Shown piece after piece: positions 25,389-32,340 of a stretch of 34,629 nt of DNA; the first letter of the stretch is position 1; every line of letters starts with the position of its first letter. The DNA is from Candidatus Rifleibacteriota bacterium (GTDB lineage: Bacteria; Muiribacteriota; Ozemobacteria; Ozemobacterales; Ozemobacteraceae), in the NCBI GenBank assembly GCA_905236865.1, contig CAJOQX010000329.1, forward strand, positions 1-34,629, given 5' to 3'. A program made the position numbers and the translations under genes. The notes below the pieces were generated by a model. The model was not told where the DNA came from. It worked only from the letters and a program-made list of their open reading frames with translations, and did no database searches.

Positions 25389-25982
25389 ATGAAGAAAGCT
25401 TTGACTTGGCTAACGACCTTAATGAAAACCGTCTTTTACACCATTGCAGTCTATCCTGTCTTTGTATTAAAGAACATTGGCTACCATTTACGGTCTCCAT
25501 CAGTATTGCTATATGCTACTATGTTCTTTTTTCTAGATAGAATAACCAAACTTATGATTGTAAACAATTCTCATAAGTTACCTATTGATGTTATAAATAA
25601 TTTCTTTACTATAACATTCGTAAAAAATCCAGGAGTAGCATTTGGCTGGTTTCCAGATTGGAGATTGCCTCCTATTCTGATGGCTTTGGCTATGATTCTT
25701 ATCATAAGTTATTACAGTCTTAAACTTCCAGAAGAAGAGCGAATAACTAGATGGGCATTAGCATTGCTTGTGGGCGGTGCTGTAGGAAATCTTTACGATA
25801 GAGTTGTATATGGTTTTGTAGTAGATTTCTTCCTTTTCCATTTTGGTTCATTTGATTTTCCTGTATTTAACATAGCAGATGTAATTATTGATTTAGGCGT
25901 ATTTATGCTATTTATAGATATTTTCTTCCTTTCTGAAGAAGATAACGAAGAAGATATTCTTAGTGAAGCAAGTATCGTTTGA
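25389..25982 (+). CDS. lspA: Lipoprotein signal peptidase (signal peptidase II)
   Basis: 197 aa, with four membrane helices expected. The catalytic aspartates are in GNLYDR (Asp137) and FNIADVIID (Asp164). The conserved FVKNPGVAFGWF segment is also present. The enzyme cleaves the signal peptide of diacylglyceryl-modified prolipoproteins. The protein is about 35 residues longer at the N-terminus than usual, and the true start could be internal; the ATG at 25389 has only a weak AGGGA upstream. It is the first gene of a compact operon with two lgt genes, which act one step earlier in the same pathway. Confidence 0.92.
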   Translation: MKKALTWLTTLMKTVFYTIAVYPVFVLKNIGYHLRSPSVLLYATMFFFLDRITKLMIVNNSHKLPIDVINNFFTITFVKNPGVAFGWFPDWRLPPILMALAMILIISYYSLKLPEEERITRWALALLVGGAVGNLYDRVVYGFVVDFFLFHFGSFDFPVFNIADVIIDLGVFMLFIDIFFLSEEDNEEDILSEASIV

Positions 25983-25985
25983 TTT

Positions 25986-26777
25986 ATGCATCCTATACTA
26001 CTAGCAACACCTTGGTTTAATGTATATAGCTATGGTTTTATATTAGCGATTAGCTATTCAGTCTGCACTGCCATGACTATATACAAAGCAAAACAAAATG
26101 GTCTCGATGGTGGGACCATTTTTGATTTGATGATGATGTTGCTTGTAGTAGGTATTTTTGGTTCAAGATTACTTTTTGTTCTTGAATATGTTCCACAAAA
26201 GCTTATAACTAAAGATTTTTTATGCTTTGAACAAGGCGGACTAACTTTTTATGGCTCAATAATCAGTGGAATTATTTTTACAATTATTTACTCAAAAATC
26301 ACCAAAATTTCATTCTGGATATTTGCCGATTCATTCGGTTTTTCATTAGGACCAGCTACCGCTATTGCGAGAATAGGTTGTTTTCTTAATGGATGCTGTT
26401 ATGGCAAAGCCTGTTCCCCTCTAATAGGTTTTCAATCAAGAATCGCTGGAACAGGTTATTATCATGCCACTCAATTATATGAAAGCTTTTTATCGTTTAT
26501 AGCTTTTTTGATTCTTATTTTTTTTATTAGGAAAAAGCAAAGCCATTATGGACAATTATTTCTTAGTTATATAAGTTTATATGCCTTTTTTAGGTTTTTT
26601 ATAGAGTTCATTAGAGCAGAAAATCCTGTTGTTTTATTAGGAATGACTCTATCGCAAGTTATTAGTATTATATTGATTGTTACTTCGATTATAGTTTGGA
26701 AATTTATCAGAAATAATAAAGATTTGGAAATAAAATATAATTCTAATAAAATAAAAAACGAAGAGGTTGTTAAATGA
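25986..26777 (+). CDS. lgt: Prolipoprotein diacylglyceryl transferase, first paralogue
   Basis: 263 aa, polytopic. It transfers diacylglycerol from phosphatidylglycerol to the lipobox cysteine. It has PWFNVYSYGFILAIS at the N-terminus, GGLTFYGSIISG, the signature ARIGCFLNGCCYG, HATQLYES, and FRFFIEFIRAENP at the C-terminus. The signature is the Cys-rich GCCYG type, and the Asn following RIG in E. coli Lgt is Cys here. The gene starts 3 bp after lspA and overlaps the second lgt-like gene by 4 bp. Confidence 0.85.
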   Translation: MHPILLATPWFNVYSYGFILAISYSVCTAMTIYKAKQNGLDGGTIFDLMMMLLVVGIFGSRLLFVLEYVPQKLITKDFLCFEQGGLTFYGSIISGIIFTIIYSKITKISFWIFADSFGFSLGPATAIARIGCFLNGCCYGKACSPLIGFQSRIAGTGYYHATQLYESFLSFIAFLILIFFIRKKQSHYGQLFLSYISLYAFFRFFIEFIRAENPVVLLGMTLSQVISIILIVTSIIVWKFIRNNKDLEIKYNSNKIKNEEVVK

Positions 26778-27538
26778 AATCTTTATTAGGAATAGATTTA
26801 CCATTTTATTCTTATGGAATACTAATGGGTATTGCCTTTATTATAGCCGTATTCCTATTCAAATATAATTCAAGAAATAGTTCTTTGCCATGTCCTCCAT
26901 TAATTGATATTTTATTAATTATTTCTATATTTGGTGTTCTAGGAGCAAGAATAAACTATATTTTACTTTTTCCACAATATTATAAAACCTTAAGAGATTG
27001 CTTAGCAATACATGAAGGTGGATTGGTATATTATGGTGGAATGATATTAGCAATAATTGCTTTATTTATTTATTGCAAAATAAAAAAATATTCTTTTTTA
27101 ATGGTCGCAGATTATTTTGTTCCATCTCTAGCTATAGGTCACGCTTTAGGAAGAATTGGCTGTTTAATTAACGATTGCTGTTACGGCACAACAACAAATC
27201 TTATTAAAATTTATCATTTAAAGACTGATTCTATAGGAGTTTTTAGACACCCTACACAGCTTTATGAAATAATCTATCTTATTATTTTAGCTGTCATTTT
27301 TACTTATATTTTAAAAACTGGTTGGCAGGAAAAAGATAGCAAAAGGGGGTTAGTAGCTTCATTATATATTATTTGTTATTCGATATTAAGATTTTTAAAC
27401 GAATTTCTTAGAGCAGATAGCAGAGGTGGATTCTTTACTTATCTAAATTTATCTCCTGCTCAGCTTACCTCAATTGTATTGTTTATTTGCAGTATTCTAT
27501 TTATAATTATAAAAACAAAAAGTATCAAAAGAGGATAA
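26774..27538 (+). CDS. Prolipoprotein diacylglyceryl transferase, second paralogue
   Basis: 254 aa, homologous to the previous gene along its whole length: PFYSYGILMGIAF, GGLVYYGGMILA, GRIGCLINDCCYG, RHPTQLYEI, and LRFLNEFLRADSRGG. It keeps the conserved arginine and the His-Pro-Thr-Gln-Leu-Tyr-Glu motif, so it may be active. The ATGA overlap with the upstream paralogue implies coupled translation. The two copies are clearly diverged, so the duplication is old or the two have different substrates. A non-Lgt function cannot be excluded. Confidence 0.78.
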   Translation: MKSLLGIDLPFYSYGILMGIAFIIAVFLFKYNSRNSSLPCPPLIDILLIISIFGVLGARINYILLFPQYYKTLRDCLAIHEGGLVYYGGMILAIIALFIYCKIKKYSFLMVADYFVPSLAIGHALGRIGCLINDCCYGTTTNLIKIYHLKTDSIGVFRHPTQLYEIIYLIILAVIFTYILKTGWQEKDSKRGLVASLYIICYSILRFLNEFLRADSRGGFFTYLNLSPAQLTSIVLFICSILFIIIKTKSIKRG

Positions 27539-27540
27539 AA

Positions 27541-28464
27541 ATGAAAAACATTGAAAATTGGCTTGTAACAGAAGAATATGTAGGTATGCGCCTTGACCAA
27601 GCAATCAACAAAAAATTTCCTGATATTTCTAGAAATATCGCTCAAGAAATGATAAAAAACGGTGAAATAAAAGCCAATAATTCTATAGTTAAAGCTAGTC
27701 TGAAATTAAAAATAGGTGATAATATTGAAATTAACCATAGAACCGATGATTTAAATACAGAAATTCAAGCTACAGAAATGAATTTTCCTATTTTATATGA
27801 AGATGATGATATTATAGTTATAAATAAACCTTATGGTCTTGTAGTCCATCCTGGAGCAGGAAACGAAAAAGTTACTGTTGTATCTGCTCTTCTAAGCCAT
27901 ACCAATCTTAGTCCGATTGGAGCACCAGATAGACCAGGAATAGTACATAGATTAGACAAAGAAACTAGCGGAATTATGGTTTTAGCTAAAAATAAAGAAG
28001 CCCATAAAAATCTTGCAGATCAATTTGCTAGTCACGAGTTAGAAAAAGAGTATATAGCAATAATCCAAGGTCATATTGTAAACCAAAAAGGTAGAATACA
28101 GGTTGCTATAGAACGCGACCCAGTTCATCGCCAACGTATGAAAGCAACTTCGGCTGATAATGGAAGAATGGCTATTTCGATTTTTGAGGTTATGGAATAT
28201 CTAAAAAATTCTACTTTAGTTAAAGTTCAGATTCTTACAGGAAGAACTCATCAGATAAGAGTTCACATGGCTTTTACTGGTCATCCTTTATTAGGTGATA
28301 CTACTTATGGTGGTAGAAAATATGGAAATAACGAACATTTTTTACATAGCCATAAACTAACTTTTAAACACCCAATTTCAGGTAAAACTATGACTTTTGA
28401 AGCAGAATTACCAGTAAGATTCAAACAAGTAATCGAGGAATTGAGGAATGGGAGTGTAAAATGA
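27541..28464 (+). CDS. rluD: RluD-family 23S rRNA pseudouridine synthase
   Basis: 307 aa. An N-terminal S4 RNA-binding domain (about 13-60; MRLDQAINKKFPDISRNIAQ) is followed by the RluA/RluD catalytic domain. This carries INKPYGLVVHPGAG, the active-site HRLDKETSGIMVLAKN (Asp139), and GRTHQIRVHMAFTGHPLLGD. Such enzymes convert uridines in 23S rRNA to pseudouridine; RluD acts on helix 69. The ATG at 27541 has AGAGG nearby; a TTG at 27487 would overlap lgt needlessly. It lies 2 bp after the second lgt gene, and its stop overlaps the next start. Confidence 0.92.
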   Translation: MKNIENWLVTEEYVGMRLDQAINKKFPDISRNIAQEMIKNGEIKANNSIVKASLKLKIGDNIEINHRTDDLNTEIQATEMNFPILYEDDDIIVINKPYGLVVHPGAGNEKVTVVSALLSHTNLSPIGAPDRPGIVHRLDKETSGIMVLAKNKEAHKNLADQFASHELEKEYIAIIQGHIVNQKGRIQVAIERDPVHRQRMKATSADNGRMAISIFEVMEYLKNSTLVKVQILTGRTHQIRVHMAFTGHPLLGDTTYGGRKYGNNEHFLHSHKLTFKHPISGKTMTFEAELPVRFKQVIEELRNGSVK

Positions 28465-28829
28465 TGAAAATTACAAATATAAACAGAAGAGGCGGTTTGG
28501 GATTCTATGCTTTTATTTTACTATTACTAGGCTTAGGATTGGCTATATTTGTATTTTTGCCTGATTATAAAGAAGTTCAAGATGGAATTTACAAAGTTTC
28601 TTGCAACGATATTACAACAAAAATCAATTCCGCTGTTGATGATTACAATACAACAAACAGTAAAACATATTCAAAGCCTGGCAATATCGTTGATTTAGAC
28701 ACTTTAAAAGAAAAAGGCTATTTAGATGAAATAAAATACTGCCCACAAAAAGGAACTTTTATGTTTAACGAAAAAGGTAAGGTGATTTGCACTATTCATG
28801 CCAAAGGAGAAAAAAATGACAAAAAATAA
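28461..28829 (+). CDS. Small pilin-like (pseudopilin-like) membrane protein
   Basis: 122 aa. A basic start (MMKITNINRRGG) is followed by a single hydrophobic helix (LGFYAFILLLLGLGLAIFVF) and a small soluble domain with three cysteines, ending YCPQKGTFMFNEKGKVICTI. The latter is very like the C-terminal part of small pilins of the ComGC/type II type. After the possible RRGG cleavage site it lacks the Phe-Thr-x-x-x-Glu pattern, so cleavage by prepilin peptidase is doubtful. Its ATG overlaps the rluD stop, and its 3' end overlaps the HAMP gene by 14 bp. Confidence 0.6.
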   Translation: MMKITNINRRGGLGFYAFILLLLGLGLAIFVFLPDYKEVQDGIYKVSCNDITTKINSAVDDYNTTNSKTYSKPGNIVDLDTLKEKGYLDEIKYCPQKGTFMFNEKGKVICTIHAKGEKNDKK

Positions 28830-29475
28830 AAGACATATATATTTAATAAAAACAGGTCTTCAATTAAGATATATGGCTATTTTAGTCGTTTGTATGCTTA
28901 CAGTTTCAATGACTGTTGGCTGGATTGTCTATCGCACTTCATGGGGACAGATAGTCAATACAGAAGATTTAACTATAGATAAACTTTCTAATATATTCGA
29001 ACAAGTAAATTCACAACTTTTTTGGTGGGTAATAGCTTTTACAGGTATAATTGCTTTTATATCGCTTTTTGTTTCTCATAAAATTGCAGGACCAGTATAT
29101 CGATTAGAAGAAAGCATGAAATTACTTGCTTCTGGTGACTTAACTCATAAAGTTCATTTGAGACAAGGTGATGAATTAGGTGATTTAAAAGATGCCTTCA
29201 ACAAAATGTCAGAGTCGCTAAACAAAATGGTCTATAAAGACCGAGAAGTGATTGAAAGACTCGCAAAAACAGGAGAAAATCTTCAAAAAAAAGTTGACAA
29301 TAAAAATCTTACAAAAGAATCTCTTGAAGAAATAACCTATGAACTTAATGCAATTATTGAAGAATTAAAACTTGTTACCAGCGAATTTAAATTAAGTGAA
29401 AGAATCGAAAATAAAGAAGATACTTCTAATGAAGAAACAACAAAAGAAGAAATCTTAACGGAAACAACCAATTAA
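28816..29475 (+). CDS. HAMP-domain membrane protein without output domain
   Basis: 219 aa. Two membrane helices (YMAILVVCMLTVSMTVGWIV and LFWWVIAFTGIIAFISLFVS) flank a short outside loop. A HAMP linker follows (IAGPVYRLEESMKLLASGDL...LRQGDELGDLKDAFNKMSES), then a coiled-coil and an acidic Glu/Thr-rich tail. There is no histidine kinase, cyclase or chemotaxis signalling domain. It may pass a signal to a separate partner. AAAGGAG lies 6 nt before the ATG at 28816, inside the previous gene. It is the last gene of the lspA operon. Confidence 0.75.
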   Translation: MTKNKRHIYLIKTGLQLRYMAILVVCMLTVSMTVGWIVYRTSWGQIVNTEDLTIDKLSNIFEQVNSQLFWWVIAFTGIIAFISLFVSHKIAGPVYRLEESMKLLASGDLTHKVHLRQGDELGDLKDAFNKMSESLNKMVYKDREVIERLAKTGENLQKKVDNKNLTKESLEEITYELNAIIEELKLVTSEFKLSERIENKEDTSNEETTKEEILTETTN

Positions 29476-29493
29476 TTTATTTTTTTCTAATTG

Positions 29494-29522
29494 TTGACTA
29501 CAAAAAACTTTTAAAATATTAT
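29494..29522 (+). promoter_or_regulatory. Promoter of the AIM24-family gene
   Basis: TTGACT (29494-29499), a 17-nt spacer, TATTAT (29517-29522), 35 bp before the ATG, which has AAAGGAG upstream. It separates this pair from the lspA operon. Confidence 0.7.
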
Positions 29523-29557
29523 TTAAAAAGAAATTCTTTTAAAGGAGAAATTAACAA

Positions 29558-30241
29558 ATGAATGTTGAATTGCTATTTCAAGGTTCTTATTGTATGGCAA
29601 AACTTTTTCTTGAAAATGGTGAAGAAGTAAAAGCACAGTCAGACGCTATGGTTGCTATGACTTCTAATGTTGCTGTCGAAGGAAAAGCCGAAGGCGGTGT
29701 TTTTGGAATGTTGAAAAGAACCTTTACTGGCGAATCTCTGTTTATGCAGACTCTTAAATGTAATGGCGGGAATGGAGAAGTTCTTGTTGCTCCTTCTGAA
29801 CCAGGCGATTTAGCTGTTTTAGAACTGGCTGGCAATGGTTACATCTTACAAAAAGGTTCTTTTTTAGCTGCCGAAAACGGTATAACAATGGATGCTGTAG
29901 CACAAGGGGTTATGAAAGGTTTGTTTAGCGGACAAGGCTTCTTGTTGCAAAAAGCTGTAGGTAAAGGAAAACTTGTAATTTCTAGTTTTGGCGGAATTAT
30001 GAAAAAAACATTAGCTCCTGGTGAAACCTGGATTGTAGATAATGGTCACATGGTTGCTTGGAGTGATACTGTTAATTACGAACTAAAAAAAGCCTCTTCG
30101 GGCATAATATCTTCTTTAACTTCTGGAGAAGGTTTGGTTTGCGAATGTAAAGGACCTGGAGATGTATACATTCAAAGCCGTAATCCTAGCGGTTTTGGTG
30201 CTTGGGTTCGTCAGTTTATCCCAATACAAAAAAATTCATAG
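29558..30241 (+). CDS. AIM24/TIGR00266-family beta-rich protein
   Basis: 227 aa, soluble, rich in glycine and beta strands. Family features are the early KAQSDAMVAMTSNVAVEGKA, GMLKRTFTGESLFMQTLKCN, the mid-protein APGETWIVDNGHMVAWSDTV, and the end VYIQSRNP...WVRQFIP. The family is widespread, adopts a trimeric double-beta fold, and has no settled molecular role in bacteria. It is followed by a small membrane protein whose GTG start overlaps its TAG stop, which suggests that the two work together. Confidence 0.85.
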   Translation: MNVELLFQGSYCMAKLFLENGEEVKAQSDAMVAMTSNVAVEGKAEGGVFGMLKRTFTGESLFMQTLKCNGGNGEVLVAPSEPGDLAVLELAGNGYILQKGSFLAAENGITMDAVAQGVMKGLFSGQGFLLQKAVGKGKLVISSFGGIMKKTLAPGETWIVDNGHMVAWSDTVNYELKKASSGIISSLTSGEGLVCECKGPGDVYIQSRNPSGFGAWVRQFIPIQKNS

Positions 30242-30660
30242 TGCAAAATTGTTTTACTGGTAAACTCTATATAAATGGAAGTGCAAAACCTCTATTATCA
30301 AACATTTTTTTTGAGTTTGATAGGCTTTCCTTTCATTTACTAGAATCTGATGATGTTTTTGAAGCCTCTTATTCCAAATTAGAAATTGGTTTAGGAGGCT
30401 TTGAAAATCGTTCTGTAGAAATAAAATCAGTAGATACTAATGGCAAAATTTTATATTCTCTTATCGATGAAAATCAAAAAGATGATTTTCTAGACGCTTG
30501 TTCTAAAATTAGAAATCTTATAAAGCCTGGTATGTTAGAGAAGATAAACAGCCAAGAAAATAAAACAAAACTAATAGAAATCGCTTATTGCTCCCATAGC
30601 TTTATTTGTATATTTATTATACTTGTAATTATTACCCTTATATATAAACATTTTTTCTAA
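30241..30660 (+). CDS. Small tail-anchored protein of unknown function
   Basis: 139 aa if the GTG at 30241 is used. This GTG overlaps the AIM24 stop as TAGTG and fits coupled translation; a TTG at 30202 is the alternative. The soluble part (about 1-110) is predicted beta-rich, and NCFTGKLYINGSAKPLLSNI loosely recalls PH-like N-terminal domains of some M48 peptidase fusions. The C-terminus is a single hydrophobic helix (SFICIFIILVIITLIY) followed by KHFF, so the protein would be anchored by its tail with the domain in the cytoplasm. I do not recognise the family. Confidence 0.6.
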   Translation: MQNCFTGKLYINGSAKPLLSNIFFEFDRLSFHLLESDDVFEASYSKLEIGLGGFENRSVEIKSVDTNGKILYSLIDENQKDDFLDACSKIRNLIKPGMLEKINSQENKTKLIEIAYCSHSFICIFIILVIITLIYKHFF

Positions 30661-30728
30661 CTTCATATTTTTATCTTATTATTTAAAAAATAAAACGTAT
30701 AAAACAATTACAATCGTGAAAAACTATA

Positions 30729-30757
30729 TTGACATAATTGTATAAATTTTATATATT
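30729..30757 (+). promoter_or_regulatory. Strong promoter of the XRE/ImmA operon
   Basis: TTGACA (30729-30734), a 17-nt spacer, TATATT (30752-30757). A CGTGAA motif lies 8 bp upstream of the -35 (30715-30720), as it does upstream of the polymerase promoter at 32167. The 5' leader is about 40 nt. Confidence 0.75.
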
Positions 30758-30805
30758 CGTATTGCATAAACGTAAAAAATAATAAGACTTATCCGAGGGC
30801 AACAA

Positions 30806-31366
30806 ATGATTGATTCTAAAAATACAAAAACTCCATATCTAGATTTTGGCCAACGTTTACAAGAACTTCGCAAAAAATTTAAACTATCTAGAGCTCAACT
30901 CGGCGAAAAATGCGGAGTTGCTCAAAGCACTATAGTAAATTACGAAAATGGCACACGTATCCCTTTTGCCGATACAGCTACAAAAATGGCGGCAGTTTTT
31001 GGTTTAACAGTTGAAGAACTGCTAGGCATAGAAAATAGCAATATCGAAATGAAAAAAGCAGAAGCTTTAGATTCTTTGAAAAATTTTTATGGCAAAAAAG
31101 GGGCAGAACAAGCTCGTGCTCTTATCGAAGGAGCAGGAAGCCTTCTTGCTGGCGGAACATTAACTCTTGAACAACAAGAAGACTTTATTCTAGAAATGCA
31201 AAAATTGTTCATTATAGCTACCGAAAAAAATAGAGCAAAGCGTAATCCAGAAAAATATAGCTCTAAATCAAAAGAGCATCTTAAACGTGTCGCAGAAATA
31301 GACAAAAAACTCGCAAGGAAAAATAGATATAATTCCTTCTTAGACGAAGAAGAATTTCATGATTAG
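30806..31366 (+). CDS. XRE-family transcriptional repressor
   Basis: 186 aa. An N-terminal helix-turn-helix of the Cro/C1 type (about 16-70) has RLQELRKKFKLSRAQLGEKC then AQSTIVNYENGTRIP. A helical C-terminal part (about 85-186) includes ALIEGAGSLLAGGTLTLEQQ and KLFIIATEKNRAKRNPEKYS. I recognise this C-terminal pattern from memory in repressors paired with ImmA-type proteases in Firmicutes. The next gene, 5 bp downstream, is such a protease, so this protein is the likely substrate. It probably represses its own promoter and that of the polymerase. The ATG at 30806 follows GAGGG at usable spacing. Confidence 0.85.
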   Translation: MIDSKNTKTPYLDFGQRLQELRKKFKLSRAQLGEKCGVAQSTIVNYENGTRIPFADTATKMAAVFGLTVEELLGIENSNIEMKKAEALDSLKNFYGKKGAEQARALIEGAGSLLAGGTLTLEQQEDFILEMQKLFIIATEKNRAKRNPEKYSSKSKEHLKRVAEIDKKLARKNRYNSFLDEEEFHD

Positions 31367-31371
31367 GTCAA

Positions 31372-32133
31372 ATGGAAATAACAAAAGCTTTCTATAAAAT
31401 AGACAATATAATCAAGAAAATAGGAAGCAACAACCCTGAAGAAGTAGCTTCTTACTTAAACTACGAAATAGTTCCTTTAACTAGTAGTCTTGTTGGTTAT
31501 ATTGCAAGAATAAAAAATCAGACTATTATCGGCATAAACAGCCGTCTAAGTCCTATTAAACGCAAATTTGATATTTGGCATGAAATAGGTCATGGAATTC
31601 TAGGACATTTAAATGAAAGTACCTTTACAAGTTTCGGCAACTACCATTTAGATGAAACTCTTTTTGCTCCAAATCAGCAGTTAAACAGCAAAACATTAAG
31701 CCGTCACGAACGTGAAGCCAATCTTGTTGCCGCCGAATATTCTATAGATACATTTAAAATATTAGAAATGATTGGTTACAATAATTCTGTAATAAAGCAA
31801 TTCCGTAATTTGACAACCGTTCAACAACAGCTTAGACGTGAATATGAAACTCTTTTGTTTGCTTTTCAAAATAATTCTAATAATTCAAAAATACAGAATT
31901 ATCGCCTTATAGAATATAAAAAAGAACTAGCTAAATTAGACGAAAAAAAACTCGAATTGGGAAGAGAAATTTCTGAATATGAGATTTTGTCTATACCAGA
32001 AATAGCTCGTAATTTACACACAAGTAGCATTATAATCGAATATAAACTTGAAGCTATACGTCAAAGAGGTTACGACATCGATAGTATTGAATTACCTAAT
32101 TACAACAAAGTTTTCAAACAAGAAGCGGTTTAA
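31372..32133 (+). CDS. ImmA/IrrE-type zinc metalloprotease
   Basis: 253 aa. A zincin core has IWHEIGHGILGHL (HExxH, His70-Glu71-His74) and a third-ligand region EREANLVAAEYS (Glu115), the layout of ImmA/IrrE (DUF955). ImmA of ICEBs1 and PprI/IrrE of Deinococcus cleave XRE-type repressors after DNA damage. The C-terminal third (about 170-253) is a coiled-coil (YKKELAKLDEKKLELGREIS) followed by IPEIARNLHTSSIIIEYKLE and a winged-helix-like end, which is an extension beyond the minimal ImmA. The gene lies 5 bp after the XRE gene in one operon. Confidence 0.85.
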   Translation: MEITKAFYKIDNIIKKIGSNNPEEVASYLNYEIVPLTSSLVGYIARIKNQTIIGINSRLSPIKRKFDIWHEIGHGILGHLNESTFTSFGNYHLDETLFAPNQQLNSKTLSRHEREANLVAAEYSIDTFKILEMIGYNNSVIKQFRNLTTVQQQLRREYETLLFAFQNNSNNSKIQNYRLIEYKKELAKLDEKKLELGREISEYEILSIPEIARNLHTSSIIIEYKLEAIRQRGYDIDSIELPNYNKVFKQEAV

Positions 32134-32155
32134 CTTTTATTTATTTTTTTATTTT

Positions 32156-32237
32156 CGTGAATTTTCTTGACACAAATGTGAAAATTAAATATTATATGAA
32201 TATAGTTACGTTTGTGAAATTATTTCATTAATGTGAA
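32156..32237 (+). promoter_or_regulatory. Promoter and repeated operator-like motif of the Y-family polymerase gene
   Basis: TTGACA (32167-32172), a 17-nt spacer, TATTAT (32190-32195). Around it are four GTGAA motifs in the same direction: CGTGAA 32156, TGTGAA 32177 (in the spacer), TGTGAA 32213 and TGTGAA 32232. A dyad TGAAAT-T-ATTTCA lies at 32215-32227. A binding site for the XRE protein is the natural guess. The transcript leader is about 140 nt. Confidence 0.6.
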
Positions 32238-32267
32238 CTTATTGTTGTTTTATAATTATCTCTTTTC

Positions 32268-32318
32268 ATGAGCATAAGCTCGATAACCTACAAATTAAAA
32301 GATTATCCTCTAGCTCAT
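32268..32318 (+). promoter_or_regulatory. Stem-loop in the polymerase mRNA leader
   Basis: ATGAGC (32268-32273) pairs with GCTCAT (32313-32318), and inside it GATAA (32282-32286) pairs with TTATC (32303-32307). It lies 22 bp before an ATG that lacks any ribosome site, so it may affect translation. Confidence 0.4.
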
Positions 32319-32340
32319 AAATTCTCTACTAGTTGATTTT

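Noticed and set aside
27487-27540. TTG start for the rluD-type gene overlapping lgt
   Set aside because: The 18 extra residues are unlike the family; the ATG at 27541 has a proper ribosome site and begins just before the S4 domain.
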